Shown here piece by piece: positions 17,360-25,170 of a DNA stretch of 64,000 nucleotides. Positions within the stretch are counted from its first letter, which is position 1. Each line of letters starts with the position of its first letter. The notes under the pieces were generated by a model, which saw only the letters and a program-made list of their open reading frames with translations, was not told where the DNA came from and ran no database searches. Source of the stretch: Shewanella marinintestina (lineage in GTDB: Bacteria > Pseudomonadota > Gammaproteobacteria > Enterobacterales > Shewanellaceae); contig NZ_JAKILC010000004.1 in the NCBI RefSeq assembly GCF_023283845.1, positions 1 to 64,000 of the forward strand, given 5' to 3'. The translations under genes and the position numbers were made by a program.

Positions 17360-18229
17360 ATGTTAAATCATACTCGCTGCTTGCTGACTCTAACTACAAT
17401 ATTAATATGTCTTTGTGCTTTTATGGGAGGAGCGATAGCTAACCCATGGGAGTCCATTAAAACACCTTATCATTCTCGGCCTAGTGCGATAGGTAGTTAC
17501 GCGAATGGCTGCTTAAAAGGGGCTGAAGCCTTACCCGTCATTGGTGAGGGATATCAAGTGATCCGTACTCAACGGTCACGCTATTATGGTCACCCAGAGC
17601 TAATCGAATTTATTACTCAATATGCGGTTGAGTTAAAACAACAAGGTTTAGACGATATTTTAATAGCCGATATGTCTATGCCTAGAGGCGGTAACTTTAG
17701 TCATGGTCATAGCAGTCATCAAATAGGTTTAGATGTTGATGTGTGGTTTAAACAAACCGATAAACAGCTAACTAATGTAGAGCGTGAGCAACCTACGCCT
17801 TTAAAACTAGTCAATAAAAAGCAATTTTCCCTCGATACTCAGTTATGGTCTGACGCGCAAACCAATATGGTTAAGTTAGCTGCAGAAGATGAACGTGTGG
17901 CACGTATATTTGTCAGCCCGGTAATTAAGCAGTACTTGTGTGATTTAAAGTTAAAGGACGATGCTTGGCTGAATAAAGTTCGGCCATGGTGGGGACATAC
18001 CTATCATATGCATGTGCGATTGAACTGCCCAAATGGCGATAAGTCATGTCGAGATCAGGCGGCTATTCCGAGTGGCAATGGTTGCCATGAATTGGGCTGG
18101 TGGAAGCAGCAATTTACTCAGACTCAGCCTTCAAAGCCAAAAGTTCCTAAAAAACCTCAACCTAAGCCAAAACCTAAAGCTAAAAAAGTGAAGCCTAAGC
18201 AATGTTCTGTAGTGATGGCTGCACCTTAA
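17360..18229 (+). CDS. mepA: Penicillin-insensitive murein endopeptidase MepA
   Basis: A 289-residue periplasmic zinc peptidase that cuts D-Ala-meso-diaminopimelate cross-links in peptidoglycan. A signal peptide covers residues 1-27. The metal-binding motif SHQIGLDVD supplies His120 and Asp127, and a third ligand comes from the GHTYHMHVRL block. Six cysteines and the SRPSAIGSYANGCLKGA start of the mature chain match the family. After the catalytic domain comes an unusual Lys/Pro-rich tail (KPKVPKKPQPKPKPKAKK), which may bind the anionic cell wall. It is a single gene with a TGAGGT ribosome site and a hairpin terminator after it. Confidence 0.93.
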   Translation: MLNHTRCLLTLTTILICLCAFMGGAIANPWESIKTPYHSRPSAIGSYANGCLKGAEALPVIGEGYQVIRTQRSRYYGHPELIEFITQYAVELKQQGLDDILIADMSMPRGGNFSHGHSSHQIGLDVDVWFKQTDKQLTNVEREQPTPLKLVNKKQFSLDTQLWSDAQTNMVKLAAEDERVARIFVSPVIKQYLCDLKLKDDAWLNKVRPWWGHTYHMHVRLNCPNGDKSCRDQAAIPSGNGCHELGWWKQQFTQTQPSKPKVPKKPQPKPKPKAKKVKPKQCSVVMAAP

Positions 18230-18259
18230 GATAGCTATTCGGTATTTTGCGTTATTGTT

Positions 18260-18306
18260 AAAATAAAAAGCCAGCAGACAATACATATCTGGTGGCTTTT
18301 ATTTTT
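18260..18306. terminator. Bidirectional hairpin terminator between convergent genes
   Basis: Arms AAAAGCCAGCAGA and TCTGGTGGCTTTT pair with one mismatch; an A-rich flank on the left and ATTTTT on the right give a U tract for both directions. It lies between mepA and the converging fusion gene. Confidence 0.8.
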
Positions 18307-18352
18307 CAAAAACAAGCCTTCGAGTTTCTAATTGAATGGCTTGCCTTAATAT

Positions 18353-20623
18353 TTAGTGACTCAAGGCGTAGCCACCTTTTAGGTGAGATATTTTAGCAAA
18401 ACCTAGCCTATGCATTGCTTGAGCTGCAACCATGGAGCGGCTACCACTGCGACAAACTAATACCCAAGGCTGGTCTTTTTGATGTTGATGTTCTTGAATA
18501 AATTGCACTAAGCGGGTTAATGGCACATTTTGGCTAGAGTCTTGTGAGTGCGTTAGTGCATATTCGTGAGGCTCTCTAATATCAATGACTTTGACGCCTG
18601 TATTACTTGCGATTGCGTCGGCGAGGCTTGACGCATCGTACTCACGAATTGCTGATTTATTGCAACTTCCGACATAAGCGCCACACATAATCTCACTACC
18701 CACTTGGTCGTTCAAATGGCTATCTAGTTCGGCTTTACGCTTAATAAAGTCAGCCTCAGAGATTAGATCAAGCAATGCTGAGTTTAATAAAGAGTTACGT
18801 TTACTCTCAGCCGCTAAGGTCGTTGTAAATTCGTTATTATAATCATGGCTTGCACAAATAAGTGTATCTTCCGCAAGGGTATTATTGAGCAGTTTAAGGC
18901 TGCTCAATAGTGCTGCACTTGAGCTAGATTCAAAGTTTGTTCTACCCAAGCTGCCCATTAAAATGGTGTCACCACAAAAGGCATATTTAGCTTGTTGTGC
19001 TGAGCATAAAACTAAGCTGATACTGTCGCTTGTATGCCCAGGAGTCGGCACTTTAAGCAGTTGTAATTCACCGACGTTGATAGCCTCACATTCTGTGCCA
19101 GCATAGCTAACAGTCTTGCTATTATGCGGCCAACCTAACATATCGCTATCTTGGTCTGCTAAGTAGCGGTTAGCGAGTACTTCTCGACCCGAAACATGAT
19201 CCGCATGACCATGGGTATCTATAATGGCAATGGGGGTAAGCTGTTGGCACTGCAGCAGGGTATCAAGCCTGTGTTGTAACTCTGGCAATGGGTCGATAAT
19301 CAAAGCTTGCTTAGTGCTTGTATCGGCATAGACCCAAGTACAGCTTGCCCCTGAACGCAGTTGCAATAGGCCCTCTAATTGGGCTTTGTCGTTAATATCT
19401 GCGCCTATTTTAGAATTGTCGAGCACCATGCAGCTATGTGTTAGCGCCAGAGAAGCTGTTTTTATGCGTGCGCAAGCTGTATCAACATCGGCTTGAGTCA
19501 TTGCAGGACCAAATGACATACGAATTGCTGATTCACTTTGCCACGTGGGTAATCCCATCGCATCGAGAACAAAGCTACCAGTAACTTTGGAGCTGCAAGC
19601 TGAACCTGAGCTCACACGAATGTTGGCGGCATCAAATAGGTCCATAATCTCTTTGCTGCTAAAGCTTGGAACCGCAAAGTTAATGGTGGTTGGTACACTG
19701 TGCTCGAAGCTGTTATTGAAAATAATGCGCGGGAAGCAATCTGTCAGTGTATCGGCAATTTGCTGTCGAAAGCTGTGCAGCGTTTGAGTGTCGCTAAAAG
19801 CTGAATCTTCTGTGCGTAATAGCATCTCGAAAATAACATTAAGTGCAGCCATTCCAGGCAGGTTTTCTGTGCCTGAGCGTAAACCCGCTTCCTGACCTCC
19901 ACCGGCAATAAAAGGTGTAAAAGGTGCGTTATTACGAATATACACAAAGCCAATGCCTTTTGGAGCATACAGTTTATGGCCGCTAAATGGCGCATAGTCG
20001 ATACTCGTGTGTTGCAGATCTAATGAGGTTTTACCTAAAGCTTGTACACAATCGACCATCCAAAAAATACGTGGGTTTGCATCGCGTATTGTTTTTTCTA
20101 AGTGGTTTAGATTTTGATAAACACCTGTTTCATTATTAACTGCCATAGTACAAATCATCAATGCATCAGGTGCGTGCTGACGAATAAATTCATCATCCAA
20201 AATACCAAACTCATTTACAGGGATCGCCAGAACTTGTGCTGGAATATTTAGCACTTTAAGCCAATGTTTTAGTGATTCTGGTACCGCTTTATGTTCTGTC
20301 GAACCGTAGAGTACGCTATAGGTTTTTCCTTGCTGGATAAGTTCTTTCGCTGCAATAAGAGCTGATAAAATTGAGGTTTGGATCCCTTCTGTTGCGCCAC
20401 TGGTAAAGATTAACTTTCCCTCTCCTGTGCCCAATAAGGTTTTAGCTCTAGCACGAGTCTGCTCCATTAAGTGTTTAGCTTGTAAACCGGTAATATGGCT
20501 ACTACTTGGATTGCCAAACAGTGTTTGCATTGCGGATAAGGCTGCATCTGCAGCTTGAGGTAGCACAGGAGTTGTTGCATTGGCATCGAGATAAACTTGG
20601 GTTAGTTCATTGTGGTTTGGCAT
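18353..20623 (-). CDS. Cysteine desulfurase - metallo-beta-lactamase fold - rhodanese fusion protein
   Basis: A 756-residue three-domain protein. Residues 1-395 are a class V PLP enzyme of the NifS/IscS type: DANATTP start, HK near 111-112, SGHK with PLP Lys217, and the persulfide loop SSGSACSS with Cys343. Residues about 415-640 are a metallo-beta-lactamase-fold domain with a full ligand set, HGHADH (471-476), His530, Asp552 and His593, closest in pattern to persulfide dioxygenases of the ETHE1 group. Residues about 660-756 are a rhodanese domain with active-site CRSGSRS (Cys724). All catalytic residues seem present. A logical scheme is cysteine to enzyme persulfide, oxidation to sulfite, and sulfur transfer, but that is inference. 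The gene stands alone with a CRP/FNR-like palindrome upstream. Confidence 0.9.
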   Translation of the reverse strand: MPNHNELTQVYLDANATTPVLPQAADAALSAMQTLFGNPSSSHITGLQAKHLMEQTRARAKTLLGTGEGKLIFTSGATEGIQTSILSALIAAKELIQQGKTYSVLYGSTEHKAVPESLKHWLKVLNIPAQVLAIPVNEFGILDDEFIRQHAPDALMICTMAVNNETGVYQNLNHLEKTIRDANPRIFWMVDCVQALGKTSLDLQHTSIDYAPFSGHKLYAPKGIGFVYIRNNAPFTPFIAGGGQEAGLRSGTENLPGMAALNVIFEMLLRTEDSAFSDTQTLHSFRQQIADTLTDCFPRIIFNNSFEHSVPTTINFAVPSFSSKEIMDLFDAANIRVSSGSACSSKVTGSFVLDAMGLPTWQSESAIRMSFGPAMTQADVDTACARIKTASLALTHSCMVLDNSKIGADINDKAQLEGLLQLRSGASCTWVYADTSTKQALIIDPLPELQHRLDTLLQCQQLTPIAIIDTHGHADHVSGREVLANRYLADQDSDMLGWPHNSKTVSYAGTECEAINVGELQLLKVPTPGHTSDSISLVLCSAQQAKYAFCGDTILMGSLGRTNFESSSSAALLSSLKLLNNTLAEDTLICASHDYNNEFTTTLAAESKRNSLLNSALLDLISEADFIKRKAELDSHLNDQVGSEIMCGAYVGSCNKSAIREYDASSLADAIASNTGVKVIDIREPHEYALTHSQDSSQNVPLTRLVQFIQEHQHQKDQPWVLVCRSGSRSMVAAQAMHRLGFAKISHLKGGYALSH

Positions 20624-20718
20624 GGCGTAAGGCTCTTTATTGTTATTTTATTTACAATGAAAACTTTATATTCTTTTTGGGTATAACTAATTCTAGTTGG
20701 CTATATTAGCAGTTTGGT

Positions 20719-20740
20719 AATAATGATCAAGATCACATTT
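20719..20740. promoter_or_regulatory. CRP/FNR-like binding site upstream of the fusion desulfurase
   Basis: The core TGATCAAGATCACATTT is close to the 22-bp CRP consensus: I count 18 of 22 positions. It also contains TGAT-N4-ATCA, the core of an FNR (EtrA) site. It is about 96 bp upstream of the start codon at 20623, a normal activator distance. Shewanella-type bacteria use CRP and EtrA for respiratory control, so oxygen or carbon-linked regulation is likely but untested. Confidence 0.6.
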
Positions 20741-20849
20741 TATGCACGAAGGGAGTTCTATTTTTAGTTTTGAACAATAGGTTCACTAGAGCTAAGTTCA
20801 GTGGTTGCCATGAAGGAAAATGAGGGGAAGGTGAATACCAATCAAAATT

Positions 20850-20875
20850 AAAAAGCGCCTAAATAGGCGCTTTTT
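20850..20875. terminator. Bidirectional hairpin terminator
   Basis: The perfect inverted repeat AAAAAGCGCCT / AGGCGCTTTTT has a 4-nt loop. It is 31 bp past the end of the leftward gene at 20907 and gives a U tract when read on the minus strand, so it most likely ends that transcript. Confidence 0.88.
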
Positions 20876-20906
20876 AAGAAGAGGTAGTCAGCTTGGTAAA
20901 CCAAGT

Positions 20907-21443
20907 CTATTGGGCTATGTCAGACTTTACCTGCTCAATCAGAACTTGCCATTGAGGGTATTCTTGTAAGCTTGTCGAAAGCTCTCCCCATGGTGCCATG
21001 ACTTGTTGCTGGTAAGCCTTAGAATCACTCTGGCCGCGTGTTAACTGATACAAATAATAGAAGGCTGACGCTCTATAATTGGCAGCGCAATGCACTAAAA
21101 TTTGTTTGTCTTGGTTAGCGTCCATAATGGCAAAAAACTGCTGAACATTTGCAACTGTAGGCTGTTTCCAGTCCACATCAATCTGCGCGTAATCCATACC
21201 TGCCTGCTTAACTAGTTCAGCTTCATTGGCATAGCCCATCTGATTATCTTTAGGGATTAAGTTAATCACTAGCTCTACACCAGACTCTTGAAGTGCTTTG
21301 AATTGAGATTGCGTAGGTAAGCCAGCAGTGATGACTCTATCGCTATTAAACTGAACATCTTTAACTTGCTGTAACGCATCCGGTGTTATCGCTGCAAATG
21401 CCAAAGGGCTAAGCAAGCTTGTTAGCAATAAAATAAAGCGCAT
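20907..21443 (-). CDS. Secreted tyrosine/dual-specificity phosphatase-like protein
   Basis: A 178-residue protein with a signal peptide (residues 1-17, cut after AFA). The domain holds the phosphatase-type loop VHCAANYRASAF with Cys119 and Arg124. The spacing is Cys-x4-Arg rather than the Cys-x5-Arg of classical protein tyrosine phosphatases; the same shortened loop occurs in the DUF442/beta-lactamase-hydrolase-like phosphatase family. The upstream segment ITAGLPTQSQFKALQESGVELVINL is also typical of that family. Its periplasmic location separates it from cytoplasmic phosphotyrosine signalling, and its substrate is unknown. An AAGGA ribosome site precedes the ATG; a hairpin terminator follows. 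Confidence 0.8.
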   Translation of the reverse strand: MRFILLLTSLLSPLAFAAITPDALQQVKDVQFNSDRVITAGLPTQSQFKALQESGVELVINLIPKDNQMGYANEAELVKQAGMDYAQIDVDWKQPTVANVQQFFAIMDANQDKQILVHCAANYRASAFYYLYQLTRGQSDSKAYQQQVMAPWGELSTSLQEYPQWQVLIEQVKSDIAQ

Positions 21444-21549
21444 CTTGGTTTCCTTTTATGTAATCAATATCAACGGGTATAAGAGTAAGACTTAATGCAT
21501 AAGTTCAGATGCAGAACAGATAGTTAGTCTTAATACTTAGACTTAATCG

Positions 21550-22011
21550 TTAGACTTTGACTTTTATCACGACTTTACGCACTTGGCTGGCATTATCGCC
21601 CGTACCAGGCATATGAATATCATCCGGGAAAAACAAGGCAAACATACCGGCTTTTAGGGGAATAAATGCCGCATCATCTTTGTTGGATTCATAGTCGTAG
21701 TTAGCGTAGTCATGTTCAGCAAAATAAGCTTTAGACGGTGTTTGGTTTACCAGTGGCAGGTAACCAAACTCTTCTTCTCCGCTGACAACATATTGCACAT
21801 CAATGTATTGCTGGTGGACTTCAAAGGGCTGCTGCTCTTTAGGTTGTGTTTGGTAGTCATTAACAATCACAAATAGATCTTTGCCTTCTAGTTCGTACTT
21901 ACCGGTTTCTAGTTGACTAAAGTCAGTGGTTGCCAGGTGTTCTAGTGCTCTAGCAATACGTGGATTAATGGCTTTGTAAATGTCGCGGTTAGCTAAAGTA
22001 TCAACAATCAT
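21550..22011 (-). CDS. YhcH/YjgK/YiaL family protein
   Basis: A 153-residue cupin-like protein of the YhcH/YjgK/YiaL (EbgC-related) family. It has family signatures HQQYIDVQYVVSGEEE, a central GYLPL, and FALFFPDDIHMPG, whose His and acidic residues form the presumed metal site. Family members are linked to sugar acid or sialic acid metabolism in enteric bacteria, but no sugar-utilisation gene is near here, so its specific role is open. It is the gene upstream of the phosphatase-like gene on the same strand, separated by 106 bp. Confidence 0.85.
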   Translation of the reverse strand: MIVDTLANRDIYKAINPRIARALEHLATTDFSQLETGKYELEGKDLFVIVNDYQTQPKEQQPFEVHQQYIDVQYVVSGEEEFGYLPLVNQTPSKAYFAEHDYANYDYESNKDDAAFIPLKAGMFALFFPDDIHMPGTGDNASQVRKVVIKVKV

Positions 22012-22211
22012 GATGTTTACTCAAAATAATGCCTAGTGACTTTGGGTCAGCGGGAACGATTAGACGTAGACAAACCAGTGAGATTTGTCATTTATGTTGG
22101 CAAGTGTAGCGCTAACTTATCTTTGACGAAACAAGAGTTACTCATCTTATTGCCTGAGTCAGCATACAAGTTTAGGCTAAGGGCATTGAAGTTGAGTATT
22201 TAAGGATTCAT

Positions 22212-23267
22212 GTGTCTTCATTACGATTTATCGCAGGCCCTAAAGCTTATAAAACGCTGAGCGAAAATGCCTTTAAACCTGAGCTATTTACTCAGCTACT
22301 CGCAGCATCTGGTGGTCCTAAGTGGATAGGCATTGCGGCGTTAGATCGGTATTTGTTTACTGAGTTTTTTAAAGACTTGAACCAACCTCTACATACGTTA
22401 GGCGCTTCGTCAGGTGCATGGCGCTTAGCTTGTTTAGCGCAAAGTAATCCAAATGCGGCTTATGACCGATTAGAAGAGCTGTATATAGGTCAACGCTATG
22501 ATACTAAGCCAACGAGTGTGCAAATCTCTGCTCAGGTCAGCGGTATTATCACTGGGCTATTAGGTAGCACTGGAGCCAAAGAGGTGATTGGGCACCAACA
22601 CATAAATAGCCATTACATTGCATGTAAGGGGCGCCACTTTAATCGCATGGGCAGCCGCGCTGGTCTCGGTGTGGGGCTCACTGCGGCTGCGATGACCAAC
22701 CTTGTTAATCGCAAGAGTTTATCTTTGCATTTTACGCGCTGTGTATTTGGTGTTGAGCAGCAACTATCGCCTTTTGCAAAGCTTACCGATCTGCCGAGTC
22801 AGTATTACTCTTTAACGCAAGCAAACATTCATCAAGTGTTATTAGCTACCGGTTCAATCCCTTTAGTACTGGCGCCTGTTACTGAGATTAACGGCGCACC
22901 GAAAGGGCATTATTATGATGGCGGCATTACCGATTACCACTTTGATTTGCCACTTGATCACAGTAAAGGGCTGACCTTGTACCCACATTTTTACCCGAGA
23001 ATGTCACCGGGCTGGTTTGATAAATCTTTGTCGTGGCGCTTTGCTAAGCATAATTATGACAATGCCCTTATCTTAGCGCCGACCGATGCTTACCTGCAGA
23101 GTTTGCCTTATAACAAATTGCCAGATAGAGAAGATTTTACCCAATTAGATAGTGATAGCCGAATTAAATATTGGCGCCAATCAGCAGTGATGAGCCAAGT
23201 GTTAGCTGATGATTTTGCCAATGTTATTGCAAAGGGGAGTCTGCTTGATAGGTTGGAACATTTATAA
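22212..23267 (+). CDS. Patatin-like phospholipase family protein
   Basis: A 351-residue patatin-fold lipid acyl hydrolase. The glycine-rich oxyanion segment ASGGPKWIG (32-40) precedes the nucleophile motif GASSG (64-68, Ser66), and the catalytic Asp is in YYDGGITD. There is no signal peptide, so it is cytoplasmic or injected, and its lipid substrate is unknown. The start is GTG, five bases after an AAGGA site; an overlapping ATG is in the wrong frame. It stands alone in its own transcription unit. Confidence 0.87.
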   Translation: MSSLRFIAGPKAYKTLSENAFKPELFTQLLAASGGPKWIGIAALDRYLFTEFFKDLNQPLHTLGASSGAWRLACLAQSNPNAAYDRLEELYIGQRYDTKPTSVQISAQVSGIITGLLGSTGAKEVIGHQHINSHYIACKGRHFNRMGSRAGLGVGLTAAAMTNLVNRKSLSLHFTRCVFGVEQQLSPFAKLTDLPSQYYSLTQANIHQVLLATGSIPLVLAPVTEINGAPKGHYYDGGITDYHFDLPLDHSKGLTLYPHFYPRMSPGWFDKSLSWRFAKHNYDNALILAPTDAYLQSLPYNKLPDREDFTQLDSDSRIKYWRQSAVMSQVLADDFANVIAKGSLLDRLEHL

Positions 23268-23443
23268 TTTAACTGCTTACTATTGTAATAAATCCCCCTT
23301 AAACCCTGTCTAATAATTGAACTGCTCAGGTGTTTGGCTTGCTGGCTGAAATTGGTTCAGCTGCTACACTTTAGCTTTACTTAAGTTACTACTTGAGCAT
23401 AGCCAAAATGATACAGCCTACCTAGTTAAGGGGGGAGGTGATT

Positions 23444-24037
23444 ATGCAAACACAAGAAATGGCGTTATTAACACACGACACCTTGTTGTTACCTGAAGGT
23501 CGGGTAGAGATCAGGGTGATCGATCCGCGTTACTTAAGCATGATTGCAGAGATCCTTAAAGGGCATTACTCGTTGGTATTTGGTATGAGCAAGGCTAACA
23601 GTGAGCTACCTTGCTATGAGATGGCAACTCAATGTGAAATCATCGACTTTAATCAACTTGATGATGAGTCATTAGGTATAGTACTCGAAGGTAAGCAGCG
23701 AGTAAGGGTGCTTTCAGCGGCGCAGCGCCGTGATGGAGTGTGGATAAGCCGAGTACTTCGTAGTCATAATTGGCAGCAAGAACCTATCTATGGTGAGTTT
23801 GAGTTAATTAGCGCTGCGTTAGAGCAGTTTTATGAGGTTAACCCAGACCTATTCGGCCTATATGAAAATGATGTTCATCTTGAAGATGCATCGTGGGTTA
23901 GTCAGCGTTGGCTTGAAGTGTTACCGCTTTATAACCAAGATAAGCTGCGCTTGATGAACCAGCCTAACTGCCATAAAACCATGAACTTTGTGCTTGAACT
24001 GATTAAATCGCACGCTAGAGATAATCAATACTCTTGA
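23444..24037 (+). CDS. LON peptidase substrate-binding domain protein
   Basis: A 197-residue protein that matches the N-terminal LON substrate-binding domain: TLLLPEGRVEIRVIDPRYLSMI start, QCEIIDFNQLDDESLGIVLEGKQRVRVL core, and a C-terminal helical part. There is no ATPase or protease domain, as usual for the stand-alone members found in proteobacteria. I start at ATG 23444, six bases after a very strong GGGGGAGG site; a GTG two codons earlier overlaps that site. Function is unclear, possibly protein quality control. Confidence 0.85.
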   Translation: MQTQEMALLTHDTLLLPEGRVEIRVIDPRYLSMIAEILKGHYSLVFGMSKANSELPCYEMATQCEIIDFNQLDDESLGIVLEGKQRVRVLSAAQRRDGVWISRVLRSHNWQQEPIYGEFELISAALEQFYEVNPDLFGLYENDVHLEDASWVSQRWLEVLPLYNQDKLRLMNQPNCHKTMNFVLELIKSHARDNQYS

Positions 24038-24159
24038 GACTACCTAATTAGGCCGTTTTCTCGATCCTGGCAATTTATGATAAGCCTATTTTGACAATAG
24101 ACAGGCGTTTGCTACAGTAGCGCCACTTTTGTTTTGACCTTATCTGATAATCGAGTCCT

Positions 24160-25092
24160 ATGAGCTCTTCTGTACGCGCCGCCCAGGCTTCTTACGTTGT
24201 ACTATCTGAAACCGTCACTGATAAACCGACAGTGTTGAGCTTTTTAGTGAGCCAATTTCCAGCCATTACAGCTGCTGTTTGGCAACAGCGTATTGTTGAT
24301 GGCAAAGTACATTGGCGTGACGGTAGCTTGGTTACTCTAGAGTCGCAATTTATTCCTCGCGAACGTGTTTACTATTACCGAGAAGTCGCCCAAGAAAGCC
24401 TCATTCCTTTTAAAGAGCAATTACTGCAACAAACTGATGAATTTATGTTGGTGTTTAAGCCACACTTTCTAGCGGTCAATCCTAGTGGCAACTTCGTCAA
24501 TGAGTGCTTAGTGAATCGTTTACGTCTAAAAACCAATAATCAGCAAATAGTTGCTGCTCACCGTCTAGACCGAGCCACAGCCGGTGTTATGTTGCTTAGT
24601 GTTAATGCGCAAACACGTCATGAGTATCATGAGCTTTTTAAGTCTGGAAATATTAGTAAGACTTATCAAGCCATTGCGTCTTTATCGGCCGAAGTAAAGC
24701 AACTGCTAGAGCAAACTGAATTGCCGTTGCAATGGACAGTGAAAAACCGCATAGCCAAAACCATTCCTAGTTTTAGAATGTGTGTCGCTGAGGGCGAGGC
24801 AAACAGCCATTCAGAAATTCGTTTGATTGAAGTATTTGATGGATATGGGTTATTTGAACTAGAGCCTGTAACAGGCAGAACTCATCAATTGCGAGTACAT
24901 ATGATGAGTCTGGGGATGTCGATTGTTAACGACAGGTTGTACCCAGAGTTACTCGATAAAGCTGATGATGATTTTGATAAGCCGCTAAAATTGATGGCAA
25001 GACGTCTATGCTTTATCGACCCCATAAGTCGTAAGCAAATCGATGTGAGCTGTGATGGCTTTAACCTACAAGATGAAGTAAAAAACCTATAA
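24160..25092 (+). CDS. RluA-family pseudouridine synthase
   Basis: A 310-residue RNA modification enzyme. An S4-like N-terminal part (VLSFLVSQFPAITAAVWQQRIVDGKVHW) precedes the catalytic domain with HRLDRATAGVMLL, whose Asp attacks the uridine, and the later GRTHQLRVHM motif. It converts uridine to pseudouridine in rRNA or tRNA; which target cannot be told, as the sequence is not one of the well-known RluA/C/D orthologues. Monocistronic. Confidence 0.88.
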   Translation: MSSSVRAAQASYVVLSETVTDKPTVLSFLVSQFPAITAAVWQQRIVDGKVHWRDGSLVTLESQFIPRERVYYYREVAQESLIPFKEQLLQQTDEFMLVFKPHFLAVNPSGNFVNECLVNRLRLKTNNQQIVAAHRLDRATAGVMLLSVNAQTRHEYHELFKSGNISKTYQAIASLSAEVKQLLEQTELPLQWTVKNRIAKTIPSFRMCVAEGEANSHSEIRLIEVFDGYGLFELEPVTGRTHQLRVHMMSLGMSIVNDRLYPELLDKADDDFDKPLKLMARRLCFIDPISRKQIDVSCDGFNLQDEVKNL

Positions 25093-25170
25093 ATATTATT
25101 ACTGACTCTTTGATAGCTTTATTCTTGCTAGGTCCTAGGATCTCAAATCTGCTTTTCCTAGGCCTATGAT

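Noticed and set aside
20805..20846. 13-codon open frame followed by the terminator at 20850, as a possible small peptide or sRNA gene
   Set aside because: No promoter is visible and the hairpin is better explained as the terminator of the leftward phosphatase-like gene.
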